A stretch of DNA of 64,000 bases from JAWKMZ01 sp041391965 (GCA_041391965.1 JAWKMZ010000008.1:20125-84124); one strand, 5' to 3'. Shown: positions 1 through 9,628, counted from the stretch's first letter. Translations and numbers: made by a program. Notes: generated from the letters alone by a model not told the origin.

Positions 1-909
1 TTGGCTTATTTCATTAAAACGCGCTTTTGCAGTAATAATTTTATCAATTTTAATGTCGTTGCCTAAACTATCTTTCATCACATTACCATTGCTATCCAAT
101 TGATATTTCCAACCATCTTTTACTTGTTTTTGTCTCAGCAGTTCACGTTCAGTCATACGCTCTGGCGAAATATTAATGCGTTTTAGTTGCAGTTCCATGG
201 CGTAATCATAAGCAATATTTGCATCCTTTGCAGCATGATACACCGTCCAAAATTGATCCAATCCATAAGTGTCAAAGTTGAGCAAATCATCTTCCAAACG
301 TCTCGGAATTACTTGATTGGTTTGGTTTTCAATGGTTACAATCACATAATCAGTTCCTTTTTGGTAAGCTTCGTTCATTAAGTTTCGCACATCTTTATAA
401 TTAGGATTTATCTTGTCTATATATTCTAATGTATTATACGTGTTTCGTATGATTTGCTTATCAAAACTTTGCAGATTGCGTTTGCTTTTGATGTATAAAT
501 AGTCAGATAAATTAGCTTTTGATTGTGCAATATCCGAAGCATAATCATTCAACTTAAAATGGATGGTTTTACCATTTACTTGCAATGGCAAAAAAGGTTT
601 TATAGCTTCTTGTCGAGCATCTAAATTGCTGTAAATGTCATAAATGCTTTGATAATTTTCTGGATTGCCATCGTTTTTAAGATGATTTATTGATGTTAAA
701 TCGCGCTCATTGGCTTTGTAATAAGCATCTCTTAAAAGAAGGATATAATCTTCTTTTCGTTTTTTGTCCTTGTTGGTTTCCAATTTTTTTAAAGCATTGG
801 TTATGGCTTGGTTATAATTACCAGAGTGCAATGCTTTTTCAATTTGTTTCCTTCCATTACAGGATAACAACAATGAAAGGAGTACTGTTAAGCGTAGTAA
901 TTGTTTCAT
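1..909 (-). CDS. Lipoprotein of unknown function (3' part cut by window edge)
   Basis: I translated this reading frame from the reverse strand because it runs off the left edge. The start ATG is at 907-909 and 303 codons are visible without a stop. The N-terminus is a short hydrophobic stretch ending in a lipobox (LLLSC, Cys about residue 17), so the product is predicted to be a membrane-anchored lipoprotein. The rest is charged, probably helical and repeat-like, with no motif I recognise. It lies downstream of fahA on the same strand, but a strong hairpin terminator separates them, so it is probably transcribed separately. The function is unknown. Confidence 0.75.
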   Translation of the reverse strand, partial: MKQLLRLTVLLSLLLSCNGRKQIEKALHSGNYNQAITNALKKLETNKDKKRKEDYILLLRDAYYKANERDLTSINHLKNDGNPENYQSIYDIYSNLDARQEAIKPFLPLQVNGKTIHFKLNDYASDIAQSKANLSDYLYIKSKRNLQSFDKQIIRNTYNTLEYIDKINPNYKDVRNLMNEAYQKGTDYVIVTIENQTNQVIPRRLEDDLLNFDTYGLDQFWTVYHAAKDANIAYDYAMELQLKRINISPERMTERELLRQKQVKDGWKYQLDSNGNVMKDSLGNDIKIDKIITAKARFNEISQ

Positions 910-962
910 AAGACTGTAATTTAGGGGTTGTGTAAGGTGGTTTTCAATTTTGATGCCAAATT

Positions 963-1002
963 AAAACAGCCTTCAAATTTTATATTTTTGAAGGCTGTTT
1001 TT
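963..1002 (-). terminator. Rho-independent terminator after fahA
   Basis: A near-perfect inverted repeat (arms 963-977 and 987-1001, GC core CAGCCTTC/GAAGGCTG) lies 16 bases past the fahA stop. It is followed on the minus strand by a T-rich stretch. Confidence 0.8.
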
Positions 1003-1017
1003 TTATAATTGAATAAT

Positions 1018-2310
1018 TTATTTCTTTTTCTTCGGATTATAAACAGGAAGTAATTGTGTTGAAACTTCGCCAAATCCAATACGAGTTCCATCTTTTTCGC
1101 AATGACCACGCATGATAACGGTATCATTATCATTAATAAATTTACGTTCAGAACCATCTTTGAGTTTGATAGGTTTTTCACCTCTCCAAGTCAATTCTAA
1201 CATCGACCCATACGAATCTGGAGTTGGACCTGAAATAGTACCACTTCCCATCATATCGCCAGAATTTACAGGACATCCATTAATGGTATGATGTGCTAAC
1301 TGTTGAGACATATTCCAATACATATACTTAAAATTGGATTTACTCACAATAGATTCTTTAGCATTTTCTGGTCTGATGGCAACTTCTAAGCTAATATCGT
1401 AGCTCTTTTTTCCTTTAGATTGCAAATAAGGCAATACAGGTTTTATTGGTTTTGGGCTATCAACTTTAAATGGTTCTAAGGCATCAAGCGTTACAATCCA
1501 AGGTGAAATTGAGGAAGCAAAGTTTTTGGCTAAGAAAGGGCCTAATGGCACGTATTCCCATTTCTGAATATCACGTGCAGACCAGTCGTTAAATAATACC
1601 AAACCAAAAATATATTCTTCTGCTTCATTAACAGGAATGGGCTCACCAAGGTCATTGGCATCAGTAGTAATAAAAGCCATTTCCAATTCAAAATCTACCA
1701 ATTTAGAAGGTCCAAATACAGGTTCAGTGGCACCATTTGGAAGTGTTTGCCCTTGTGGTCTGTGTACAGGAATACCTGAAGGAATAATGGAAGAACTGCG
1801 TCCATGATACCCAACAGGAATATGTAACCAATTGGGTAGCAAAGCATTGTCAGGGTCTCTAAACATGGTGCCTACATTGGTAGCATGTTCTAAACTTGAG
1901 TAAAAGTCAGTATAATCACCAATTTGAACAGGTAATTGCATTTCAATCTCATCCAATCTAAAGCATACAATTTCTTTATGTTTGGTGTTGTTTTTTAGAG
2001 TGGTGTTGGTACTGTCAAAAATATGAGCAATTCTGTCGCGAACGGCTCTCCAGGTTTTGCGTCCATCAGCAATAAAATCGTTTAGAGTATCTTGTAAAAA
2101 AATATCGTCAGTTAATGGAATGCCATCAAAATAACCTAATTGGTGTAAGGCTCCTAAATCAATGGCAGTATCACCAATTCTGGTGCCAATGGTAATAATG
2201 TCATCACGTGTTAAAAAAACACCGAAGGGAATATTTTGTATTGGGAAATCTGAATTCTTTCCAACGTGTAACCACGAAGTTCTGTCAGGATTATTTGCTG
2301 CTAAAGGCAT
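1018..2310 (-). CDS. fahA: Fumarylacetoacetase
   Basis: The product hydrolyses fumarylacetoacetate to fumarate and acetoacetate, the last step of tyrosine/phenylalanine degradation through homogentisate. The family signature is clear: an N-terminal SH3-like region with SWLHVGKNSDFPIQNIPFG, the PVGYHGRSSSI loop with the catalytic His, the metal-binding FELEMAFI segment, and GDMMGSGTISG near the C-terminus. An upstream start exists at 2349, but I chose the internal ATG at 2310 (MPLAANNPDRTSW). Homologues begin there, and a TAnnTTTG-like -7 element on the minus strand (TAGGTTTG, 2347-2354) would put transcription start inside the longer version. That gives 430 residues, usual for the family. It is divergent from glyA. 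No other tyrosine-catabolic gene is adjacent. Confidence 0.95.
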   Translation of the reverse strand: MPLAANNPDRTSWLHVGKNSDFPIQNIPFGVFLTRDDIITIGTRIGDTAIDLGALHQLGYFDGIPLTDDIFLQDTLNDFIADGRKTWRAVRDRIAHIFDSTNTTLKNNTKHKEIVCFRLDEIEMQLPVQIGDYTDFYSSLEHATNVGTMFRDPDNALLPNWLHIPVGYHGRSSSIIPSGIPVHRPQGQTLPNGATEPVFGPSKLVDFELEMAFITTDANDLGEPIPVNEAEEYIFGLVLFNDWSARDIQKWEYVPLGPFLAKNFASSISPWIVTLDALEPFKVDSPKPIKPVLPYLQSKGKKSYDISLEVAIRPENAKESIVSKSNFKYMYWNMSQQLAHHTINGCPVNSGDMMGSGTISGPTPDSYGSMLELTWRGEKPIKLKDGSERKFINDNDTVIMRGHCEKDGTRIGFGEVSTQLLPVYNPKKKK

Positions 2311-2450
2311 AATGTTGCTATTAATGGTTGTTACTATAATTCTTTTCAAACCTACACAAAATTTTTATTCTGATTGAATAAAATGATTAAAAAATAGGTT
2401 CGTTTTGATAATTTCATAAAATTGTAAACTATCAGAGTAAATATATGTTT

Positions 2451-2485
2451 TTTGGTGTATTTAACTAATGTATTTATTATTTTTG
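2451..2485 (+). promoter_or_regulatory. Bacteroidota-type promoter for glyA
   Basis: A TTTG (2451-2454) and a TATTTTTG (2478-2485) match the -33/-7 consensus TTTG and TAnnTTTG. The 23-base spacing is at the long end of the accepted range. The -7 box is 26 bases before the glyA ATG. Confidence 0.5.
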
Positions 2486-2511
2486 AGAAATTTTTAACGT
2501 AATACATAGAT

Positions 2512-3783
2512 ATGCAACCCGACAACCAAATTTTTGAATTAATTGAGGCCGAAAAAGAACGACAACTTAATGGATTAGAGCTTATTGCCTCTGAAAACTT
2601 TGTAAGTAACCAAGTGATGGAAGCAGCAGGTTCTGTGTTGACCAATAAATACGCTGAAGGCTATCCTGGAAAACGTTATTATGGTGGTTGCGAAGTAGTG
2701 GATGAAGTAGAACAAATTGCTATTGATAGAGCCAAAACCTTATTTGGTGCTACTTATGTAAACGTACAGCCACACTCTGGAAGTCAAGCTAACACAGCAG
2801 TGTATTCTATGTGTTTAAAGCCTGGAGACAAAATTTTAGGTTTTGATTTGTCTCATGGAGGACATTTAACTCATGGTTCTCCAGTAAATTTTTCAGGAAA
2901 ACTGTATCAACCGTCATTTTATGGGGTTGATAAAGCTACAGGTTTGATTGATTACAATAAATTGGCCGATACTGCAAAAAAAGAACAACCAAAATTAATT
3001 ATTGCAGGAGCTTCAGCATATTCTCGTGATATGGATTTTAAAGCCTTCCGAGAAGTTGCAGATAGTGTTGGTGCTATTTTAATGGCAGATATATCACATC
3101 CTGCTGGATTAATTTCCAAAGGAATTTTGAACGATCCTATTCCACATTGCCATATTGTAACCACCACCACTCATAAAACTTTGCGTGGTCCAAGAGGTGG
3201 TATGATTATGATGAGTGAAGATTTTGAAAATCCTTACGGTTTAAGAACTCCAAAAGGCGAGCTAAAAATGATGTCTTCTCTTTTAGATTCTGGTGTGTTT
3301 CCTGGCAATCAAGGTGGACCATTAGAGCATATTATTGCTGCAAAAGCAGTTGCTTTTGGCGAAGCTTTAACAGATGAGTTTTTGCATTACATGCTTCAAG
3401 TTAAAAATAATGCCGCAGCTATGGCTAAAGCATTTGTGAGTAGAGGTTATCATATTATTTCTGATGGAACTGATAACCACATGATGTTGATTGACCTTAG
3501 AAATAAAAATATTACAGGCAAAGATGCTGAAAAAGCATTGGTAAAAGCAGATATTACTGTTAATAAAAATATGGTTCCTTTTGATGATAAATCACCTTTT
3601 GTAACTTCCGGAATTAGAATAGGAACACCAGCCATTACCACAAGAGGTCTTAAAGAAAGTGATATGGAAAGTATTGTAGCACTGATTGATGAAGTTATTG
3701 TTAACTTTGATAATGAAACTAAATTAGAGGCTATTGCAGATAAAGTAAATAACATGATGCAGCATAGGCCTTTGTTTTCTTAA
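2512..3783 (+). CDS. glyA: Serine hydroxymethyltransferase
   Basis: This PLP enzyme interconverts serine plus tetrahydrofolate with glycine plus 5,10-methylenetetrahydrofolate, the main source of one-carbon units. The 423-residue protein is full length. It shows the N-terminal LNGLELIASENFVS signature, YAEGYPGKRYYGG, the HGSQAN-type cofactor pocket (PHSGSQANTAVY), and the PLP lysine at about residue 222 in TTTTHKTLRGPRGG. The C-terminal SGIRIGTPAITTRG is also conserved. It is transcribed divergently from fahA from its own promoter. The next gene starts 11 bases downstream on the same strand and may be co-transcribed. Confidence 0.97.
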   Translation: MQPDNQIFELIEAEKERQLNGLELIASENFVSNQVMEAAGSVLTNKYAEGYPGKRYYGGCEVVDEVEQIAIDRAKTLFGATYVNVQPHSGSQANTAVYSMCLKPGDKILGFDLSHGGHLTHGSPVNFSGKLYQPSFYGVDKATGLIDYNKLADTAKKEQPKLIIAGASAYSRDMDFKAFREVADSVGAILMADISHPAGLISKGILNDPIPHCHIVTTTTHKTLRGPRGGMIMMSEDFENPYGLRTPKGELKMMSSLLDSGVFPGNQGGPLEHIIAAKAVAFGEALTDEFLHYMLQVKNNAAAMAKAFVSRGYHIISDGTDNHMMLIDLRNKNITGKDAEKALVKADITVNKNMVPFDDKSPFVTSGIRIGTPAITTRGLKESDMESIVALIDEVIVNFDNETKLEAIADKVNNMMQHRPLFS

Positions 3784-3794
3784 ATTTTACAAGA

Positions 3795-5516
3795 ATGAAT
3801 TTGAAATGTAATATCCTAATAACCATAGCAATATGTTTTGTCTTTCAACCGCTATTTTCTCAAGTTTTTTTTGAAAACAAGGCATTTCAATTAGGTATCA
3901 ATGTTACAGGTAATTCAAGTTCTGTTTTAGGCGGTATCAGTTTTTATGATTATGACCAAGATGGTTGGGATGATATTACTCTGGCATCTAAAAGTAATTT
4001 TCCTGTAAGATTTTTTAAAAACAATTCTGGCACTTTTATCGAGCAAACATTTAACATGACCATTACAGGTCATTCAAAGCAAGTACTTTGGGTAGATTAT
4101 GATAATGATGGCGATAACGATTTGTTTGTAACCAGAGTTGATGCTGCAAATAAACTATATCAAAACGATGGAAATTTTGTGTTTACTGATGTTACTTCAG
4201 CCGCAGGTTTTCCATTATTAACCGTTTTAAAAACCTATGGTGCCGCTTTTGGTGATTATGATAATGATGGTTATTTAGATGTGTTTTTGAGCAATAAAGA
4301 TGATGACCTACTTATTCCAAACCAATTATATCATAACAATGGCGACGGAACTTTTACAGATGTAACAGTAGCTGCTGGAATAAGCCCTGTTGGACATTTA
4401 TCATTTTGTGCTGTCTTTTTTGATTATGACAAGGATGGTTTTCAAGATATTTATATCTCGAATGACCGTTTTGTAAATACCAATATTTTGTATCACAATA
4501 ATGGTGATGGAACTTTTACTGACACAAGTATCGCTTCAGGAACCAATATTGCTGCCAATGCGATGTCAACTACCATCGATGATTTTAATGACGATGGTTG
4601 GTTAGATATTTATATCACAAATACTTCGGAAGGCAACTATTTACTCAAAAATAATGGTAACGGAACATTTACCGACGTTGCACTAACCTCAGGAACCAGT
4701 TTTAATAGTATGGGTTGGGGAGCTAACTTTTTTGATGCTGATAATGATGCTGATATGGACTTGTATGTAAGTAGCATGGTCGAAAATCCTAATATAGGGC
4801 TTTTGACGACTGCGTTTTATGAATGCCAAACAAATTATAATTATGTGATTCCTTCTGATGCTGGATTTGTTAATGATACCTTTGCAAGTTTTTCTAATGC
4901 TATTGGTGATGTGGATAATGATGGTTACACCGATTTTTTTGTATGTAATAGAGCTCCAGCCAACCATTCTCTTTGGAAAAATGCTGGAGGCACCAATAAT
5001 TGGTTAAAAATAAATTTAGAAGGTACTATTAGCAACAAAAATGGTATAGGTTCATGGATTGAGGTTTATGCCAATAATAAAACCATGTATCGATATACAC
5101 TATGTGGCGAAGCCTTTTTGGGTCAGAATTCTGCAACTGAAATCTTTGGAGTTAATACAGCTACAACCATAGATTATATTAAAGTGAAATGGTTAAGTGG
5201 CATTGAAGATATTTTGACAGATGTAGCACCTAACCAAACTTTAACAGTTGTAGAAGGTAGCACTTTATCAAATTCCAATTTTGAAAATACTCAAATTAAG
5301 ATTTATCCAAATCCTACAAATGGACAAGTGTATTTTTCAGGTTTTGATTCTGATTTCACTGTGGATATTTTTGATTTTATGGGAAGAAGAATGACTTCAA
5401 AAATTATAAATCAATCCACAAATAGTATTGATATAAGCAGCAATACTAAAGGCGTTTACTTACTTTTAATAAAAACAGAAGAGGCAACCATCACTAAAAA
5501 AATGGTGTTGTATTAA
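3795..5516 (+). CDS. Secreted FG-GAP/VCBS repeat protein with ASPIC/UnbV domain and T9SS tail (CRTAC1-like)
   Basis: The 573-residue protein begins with a signal peptide cut after about residue 22 (VFQPLFSQ). At least six FG-GAP/VCBS repeats follow (about 40-400), each with a calcium-loop pattern such as DYDNDGDNDLFV, as in seven-bladed beta-propellers. An ASPIC/UnbV domain (about 410-490, NNWLKINLEG to VAPNQTLTVVEG) resembles that of CRTAC1. The last 75 residues are a type-A type IX secretion sorting domain (IYPNPTNGQVYF ... KGVYLLLI ... KKMVLY). I infer secretion by the PorSS/T9SS pathway and a binding or adhesive role; the ligand is unknown. Its stop overlaps that of the convergent gene by four bases. 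Confidence 0.9.
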   Translation: MNLKCNILITIAICFVFQPLFSQVFFENKAFQLGINVTGNSSSVLGGISFYDYDQDGWDDITLASKSNFPVRFFKNNSGTFIEQTFNMTITGHSKQVLWVDYDNDGDNDLFVTRVDAANKLYQNDGNFVFTDVTSAAGFPLLTVLKTYGAAFGDYDNDGYLDVFLSNKDDDLLIPNQLYHNNGDGTFTDVTVAAGISPVGHLSFCAVFFDYDKDGFQDIYISNDRFVNTNILYHNNGDGTFTDTSIASGTNIAANAMSTTIDDFNDDGWLDIYITNTSEGNYLLKNNGNGTFTDVALTSGTSFNSMGWGANFFDADNDADMDLYVSSMVENPNIGLLTTAFYECQTNYNYVIPSDAGFVNDTFASFSNAIGDVDNDGYTDFFVCNRAPANHSLWKNAGGTNNWLKINLEGTISNKNGIGSWIEVYANNKTMYRYTLCGEAFLGQNSATEIFGVNTATTIDYIKVKWLSGIEDILTDVAPNQTLTVVEGSTLSNSNFENTQIKIYPNPTNGQVYFSGFDSDFTVDIFDFMGRRMTSKIINQSTNSIDISSNTKGVYLLLIKTEEATITKKMVLY

Positions 5517-7072
5517 TTATCCTCAAAAATAATATGCTGATAAGCACCTAAATCTGGAGAAGCTGTTCTATCTACATTCAAAATATCATTTGGTACCTGA
5601 TTTGCAAAAGTGTTGTTGCCTTTATTGTTTCCTGCCGAATGATCACCAATCATCATCTTATTATTAGAAGAATCTAAAAAGTCTGGATTTTCATTAAAAA
5701 TAGCATTTTCATATAACGAAGTATTGGTAAAATCATAATTATCACCAGTTGGTACATTACTTGTGTTTTGAAAACGCATCAGGCAGTTAGTGAATTTAAA
5801 ATTGAAATCGCTGCCTTCTTTTTCATCTAAGAAAAACTCAGGATTGTCATTTCCATAAATAATGCAATTGTTAAAATTTGCTTCACTTAAGTTATTAGTA
5901 AAAACCGTTTCGTTTTCATCCGTAATATAATTATTCAATAAAAGTGCAGGAAATTGTCTAAAACTATTGCTCCAATAATTGGCAATAGTACAATGTGTAA
6001 AGTTGTATTTTCCGCCATAAGTACCAGCAAAAGAAGATTGTCCAGCGTTGTTAAAGACCACATTTTCAGCTTTTATAGACGTTGCTCTTCCTAAAATTCC
6101 AAAATTGCTCGAATTGTAAATTTTTGAATTGCGAATAGTCAATTTAGGCGTTGCAGCATCTTGATTGCCTTCAGACAAAATACCAACGCTTGCATTTTTG
6201 ATGGTTGCAAAATTAATAGTATTCTCAACACTTCCGTTAAACAGCCAAATGGTTCCCCATTGACCTGGAATATCTTCAAAAAAAGGTTCTAAACGATCGC
6301 CTTCAAAAACGACTTCATTTTCTAAAAGCTCTTGGTCAGCACTTAATTGACCATTGACTTTTAAAGATGCATTATTGGTCACAATTAATCCAGAATTGGC
6401 ATGAAAATGCACACGTGCTCCGGCTTCAATTGTAAGTGTTTTGCCTTCATCAACCGCTGCATACCCATAAATAACATAAGGTTTTTGGTTGGTAAAGGTG
6501 AGTTCATCATCTGATAAAAAACGACCTTGAATAGCCGTTTCATCATCAACACCATCACCATCGACATCAAACGAAAGCGTTTCCACAACACCATCAGTAT
6601 CTTTGTTTGGATAGATAAAAATAGCATCTTTAACTAAAGTGACTAATGTTACTTTTTGAAGGTTGGAGCCACTGTCAAACTCAATGGCATCGGTATATAA
6701 AAATTGATTATCTGCTGTCACAACATTTTGAATATCAAAAGTGGTTTCTACAAAAATATACATACTGTCTTTGGCTAAAATTTCGACATTATCAAATTCT
6801 TTTCCAGCAATACCATCTACATTTAAGCGATAATTAGAAGCTTCACCTTGGCTTAACCGAACTGTTGGAATGACAATATCATTGTTACTTCGGTTATAGA
6901 CTTTTAAATTATAAGTGCTAGAGCCAATATTGGTAAAAACCGTATCGAGATAAACAGTGTCTTTAGAAAATTCGAGATGTCCTGTACTTGGAGCAAAGTC
7001 AAAATCTTTTCGGCAGGAGCTCCAAAGAATTAATATTGAAATTGTGATTGCAAATGATAAAATACGTTTCAT
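5513..7072 (-). CDS. Lipoprotein with predicted parallel beta-helix
   Basis: The 519-residue product starts with a lipoprotein signal (ILILWSSC, Cys about residue 20), so it should be lipid-anchored. Residues about 30-180 look like beta-sandwich (FSKDTVYLDTVFTNIGSSTYNLKVYN), resembling Ig-like modules. Residues about 200-480 contain repeated short strands rich in Asn and hydrophobics (FATIKNASVGIL, NSKIYNSSNFGILG, FNNCIIYGN), the pattern of right-handed parallel beta-helix proteins. Such folds often bind or cut polysaccharides, but I see no catalytic signature and make no functional call. It is convergent with the T9SS protein, with four bases of overlap. Confidence 0.8.
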   Translation of the reverse strand: MKRILSFAITISILILWSSCRKDFDFAPSTGHLEFSKDTVYLDTVFTNIGSSTYNLKVYNRSNNDIVIPTVRLSQGEASNYRLNVDGIAGKEFDNVEILAKDSMYIFVETTFDIQNVVTADNQFLYTDAIEFDSGSNLQKVTLVTLVKDAIFIYPNKDTDGVVETLSFDVDGDGVDDETAIQGRFLSDDELTFTNQKPYVIYGYAAVDEGKTLTIEAGARVHFHANSGLIVTNNASLKVNGQLSADQELLENEVVFEGDRLEPFFEDIPGQWGTIWLFNGSVENTINFATIKNASVGILSEGNQDAATPKLTIRNSKIYNSSNFGILGRATSIKAENVVFNNAGQSSFAGTYGGKYNFTHCTIANYWSNSFRQFPALLLNNYITDENETVFTNNLSEANFNNCIIYGNDNPEFFLDEKEGSDFNFKFTNCLMRFQNTSNVPTGDNYDFTNTSLYENAIFNENPDFLDSSNNKMMIGDHSAGNNKGNNTFANQVPNDILNVDRTASPDLGAYQHIIFEDN

Positions 7073-7138
7073 ATAAAAAATATAGGATGTCCAAAAATAT
7101 AACTTTTGAAATTATGAATTAGTATGGATCTTGATTAT

Positions 7139-7528
7139 TTAATTAAATAAATTGGCAATTTCTGGTGTGATGCGTGCAGGTTTTTTGGTTTTGTTAGAGA
7201 TTAAGCACCAAATGGTTTCAGAAGTAACCAAAAGTTTATTGGTGTTTTTGTTATACATTTCGACCATACGGATTGAGGTGACGCCTTCTGCTTTTTTGAC
7301 ATAAGTTTTAAGTTTAATGACATCACCTAAAACAGCTTCACCTTTATAGTCAATGGTATGCTTTAGTAACACCCAAAAGTACGTGTCGCTAATGTTTTTT
7401 GTAACCTTTGAAGCCCAATGGTCTGAAGCAATATCTTGAACCCATTGCACATAACGTACATTATTAACGTGGTTGAGTTGGTCTAAATCGTCTTGTGTGA
7501 CGATGAGGTTTTTTTCGAAGGTTTGCAT
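7139..7528 (-). CDS. Acyl-CoA thioesterase, hotdog fold (4HBT family)
   Basis: The 129-residue hotdog-fold protein is of the 4-hydroxybenzoyl-CoA thioesterase/YbgC type. It has the conserved LDQLNHVNNVRYVQWV stretch, where Asp and the HVNN loop form the usual active site, followed by the long hydrophobic helix. The family hydrolyses acyl-CoA or acyl-ACP thioesters in the cytoplasm; the physiological acyl chain cannot be told. It lies 29 bases downstream of the carboxypeptidase-regulatory-domain gene and may share its transcript. Confidence 0.88.
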   Translation of the reverse strand: MQTFEKNLIVTQDDLDQLNHVNNVRYVQWVQDIASDHWASKVTKNISDTYFWVLLKHTIDYKGEAVLGDVIKLKTYVKKAEGVTSIRMVEMYNKNTNKLLVTSETIWCLISNKTKKPARITPEIANLFN

Positions 7529-7557
7529 TAAAAATGATTAATGCTTAAAAGTAAAGT

Positions 7558-8436
7558 TTATTCTTTCTTTCTAAAAATATTTGAAAGTTTATATAATAAT
7601 TTTCCTGTTTTTGTGCGTTCTATATCGCCATTTCTTATTGCTTTTCTGCGTAGTTTTTGTTCTTTTTTTTCTTGTTGAAGCTTCGCTTTATAAAATGCAA
7701 GTTGGTTTTGACGGCGTTCTTGTCTTTGGCGTTTTTGTTTTAATGCTTCGGCTGAGCAAACAAATTGTGGTTCAGCATAGCCTATTGCTCCACCAACAAC
7801 AATCACTTCACCAGATACATCCTCATCCAAGGTTAAGCTAATATTATAAGTGTTTAAACTTGAAATTTTCACTTCTTTACTTTTCATTCCAACATAACTT
7901 AGCATTAGAATATCATCTATATTTGTTTTAATTGTAAAATTGCCATCAAAATCGGTTTGTACACCTTTGGTAGTGCCTTTAATAATTACATTAACTCCAG
8001 GTAGTGGCAAGCCATCTTCTACACTTGTAACGGTTCCTCTAATCACTTTTTCGTTTAAAATTGAAGTGGCTACTTTTCCTTTTATTGCATTGAGTTGTGT
8101 TGTATCTGTCTGAACAATTAGAGGAGTGTCTTGTGCTTTGGCAGTATGTGTTCCAACAGTTAACATTGCAAATAGGGAAGAAGCGACCCAACTCAAATAA
8201 TTGTTTTTGTCTTTTCGGCTCAAAACAATAGCTCTATTAAGTTGACTGCTTTTAAAACGACCGCAAAGGTTACCATGACTTTCAAGGCTTGTGACAATAT
8301 CTTCGTCTGTAGCTTTGGTAAAATCGATTACAGTTTTACTGCAAACAGCACAATGTCGTCCTTTATCTTTAGGTGTCATTGTGTTCCAGTCTTCATGACA
8401 AGGTTTTGGAATGTTGATGTTGATTACTTTTCTCAT
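7558..8436 (-). CDS. Membrane protein with N-terminal Cys motif and carboxypeptidase-like regulatory domain
   Basis: The 292-residue protein has three parts. Residues 1-70 hold a Cys-rich block (KPCHEDWNTM, GRHCAVCSKTVIDFT, LCGRFK) resembling a small metal-binding knuckle. Residues about 82-102 are hydrophobic and end in AKAQ, giving one membrane segment. Residues about 130-205 are a carboxypeptidase-D regulatory-like beta-sandwich (GTVTSVEDGLPLPGVNVIIKG, TDFDGNFTI, LMLSYVGMKSKEV), as found at the N-terminus of TonB-dependent receptors. A very basic Gln/Lys/Arg-rich tail follows. The topology suggests a cytoplasmic Cys block and a periplasmic beta domain. The function is unknown. The architecture without a receptor barrel is worth noting. 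Confidence 0.8.
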   Translation of the reverse strand: MRKVININIPKPCHEDWNTMTPKDKGRHCAVCSKTVIDFTKATDEDIVTSLESHGNLCGRFKSSQLNRAIVLSRKDKNNYLSWVASSLFAMLTVGTHTAKAQDTPLIVQTDTTQLNAIKGKVATSILNEKVIRGTVTSVEDGLPLPGVNVIIKGTTKGVQTDFDGNFTIKTNIDDILMLSYVGMKSKEVKISSLNTYNISLTLDEDVSGEVIVVGGAIGYAEPQFVCSAEALKQKRQRQERRQNQLAFYKAKLQQEKKEQKLRRKAIRNGDIERTKTGKLLYKLSNIFRKKE

Positions 8437-8509
8437 AGTTCAAATAACTATAAAAATTGTAATTTATAAAAGATACAATGAGTAAAAAGGTCTTTTGGAT
8501 GCGTGAATG

Positions 8510-9544
8510 CTACTGCTCAAAAATGGCAACCTCAAACAGTTTATCCCAATCTTTACCTGTAACAAAAATGGTTTTGGTTTTTGGGTTGTAGGCAATCCCA
8601 TTTAACACATCTAACTTTGGGTGCTGCGTTACTAATTTGTGAAGTGGTGTAAAATCAATCACACCTTCCATAGCGCCATTTTTTGGGTTGATAATTGCCA
8701 CGCCATTATGTTGGTAAATATTGGCATAAATTTTTCCGTCAATCCATTCCAGTTCATTTAAGCTTGGGACTTTTCCAGTATTTGTATAAGCTTGAATGTA
8801 GTTTTCTTCAGCCAAAGTATCAGCATTGAGCGTCCAAATTTTATCAGTTCCATCGGTTTTGTAAAGCATAGTACCATCATTGCACAATCCCCAACCTTCT
8901 TTACTTTTTCCGTAGTTAAAGCTACTTATTTTTTTAAAGGTTTTAGTGTCGTACACAAAACCAACATGCTCTCTCCAAGTTAATTGATAGATGTGGTCAT
9001 TCAAAACCGTTAAGCCTTCACCAAAATATTGGCTTGAAAGCGCGATATTATCAAAAACTTTTCCTGTTTTATAATCTACTTTTCTAAGTTTTGACTGGCC
9101 ATATTGCCCTGTACTTTCGTATAAGGTATCGTTATGAAACTCTAAACCTTGTGTATATGAAGTGATGTCATGCGGATATGTATTGATAATTTTGAAATTG
9201 TAAATTTTTGGAGGCTGGTTATTAACAATGGTAATATTTGTAGTTACCACTTCTGATGTATCATCATAATTTACAGTTGCAGTTAGGGTTTGAATACCCA
9301 ATTTTACATTCTCAACCACAAAGTTTTCAGGAATAGTTTGCTGGTCAATTTTATAAGTTACTGAAGAAATAGTTTCGTTTTTTGGGTTTTTGAGGGACAG
9401 TTTTAAGGTCTCTCCTAAAGCAATTGTATTGTTTTTGGCATTAGTTGTGATTAAAAAACTGCTTTTTTGATGTTCAGATTTGCCACCACAAGTCCATAAT
9501 AGCAAACTTAACATGGTGATACTAAAAAACTTAATTAACGACAT
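8510..9544 (-). CDS. Glutaminyl-peptide cyclotransferase (lipoprotein)
   Basis: The 344-residue lipoprotein (signal ending LLLWTC, Cys about residue 19) has a short Ig-like N-terminal region. A five-bladed beta-propeller of the plant/bacterial glutamine cyclotransferase family follows (about 120-344). Family motifs are FTQGL-like SYTQGLEFHNDTLYESTG, FGEGLTVL, QLTWREHVGFVYD and GWGLCNDG. The family turns N-terminal glutamine of exported peptides into pyroglutamate, which protects them from aminopeptidases. This should act in the periplasm or at the outer membrane. Confidence 0.88.
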   Translation of the reverse strand: MSLIKFFSITMLSLLLWTCGGKSEHQKSSFLITTNAKNNTIALGETLKLSLKNPKNETISSVTYKIDQQTIPENFVVENVKLGIQTLTATVNYDDTSEVVTTNITIVNNQPPKIYNFKIINTYPHDITSYTQGLEFHNDTLYESTGQYGQSKLRKVDYKTGKVFDNIALSSQYFGEGLTVLNDHIYQLTWREHVGFVYDTKTFKKISSFNYGKSKEGWGLCNDGTMLYKTDGTDKIWTLNADTLAEENYIQAYTNTGKVPSLNELEWIDGKIYANIYQHNGVAIINPKNGAMEGVIDFTPLHKLVTQHPKLDVLNGIAYNPKTKTIFVTGKDWDKLFEVAIFEQ

Positions 9545-9598
9545 GGATGTGATATTTTTTTTAGCAAGTTATTTAATAAAATTCAGTTTAAAAAATCA

Positions 9599-9628
9599 TT
9601 GTGAAAGTATTAAAAGATTGTATCTTTG
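9599..9628 (+). promoter_or_regulatory. Promoter of the SRP RNA gene
   Basis: TTG (9599-9601), 19 bases, then TATCTTTG (9621-9628) is a near-perfect Bacteroidota promoter. The expected start, about six bases later, falls on the first paired base of the RNA at 9634. Confidence 0.8.

Noticed and set aside
4689..4967. 92-codon antisense frame within the FG-GAP repeat gene, and many similar frames opposite long genes.
   Set aside because: They mirror repetitive or biased codon use of the real genes and show no domain, signal or conserved start.
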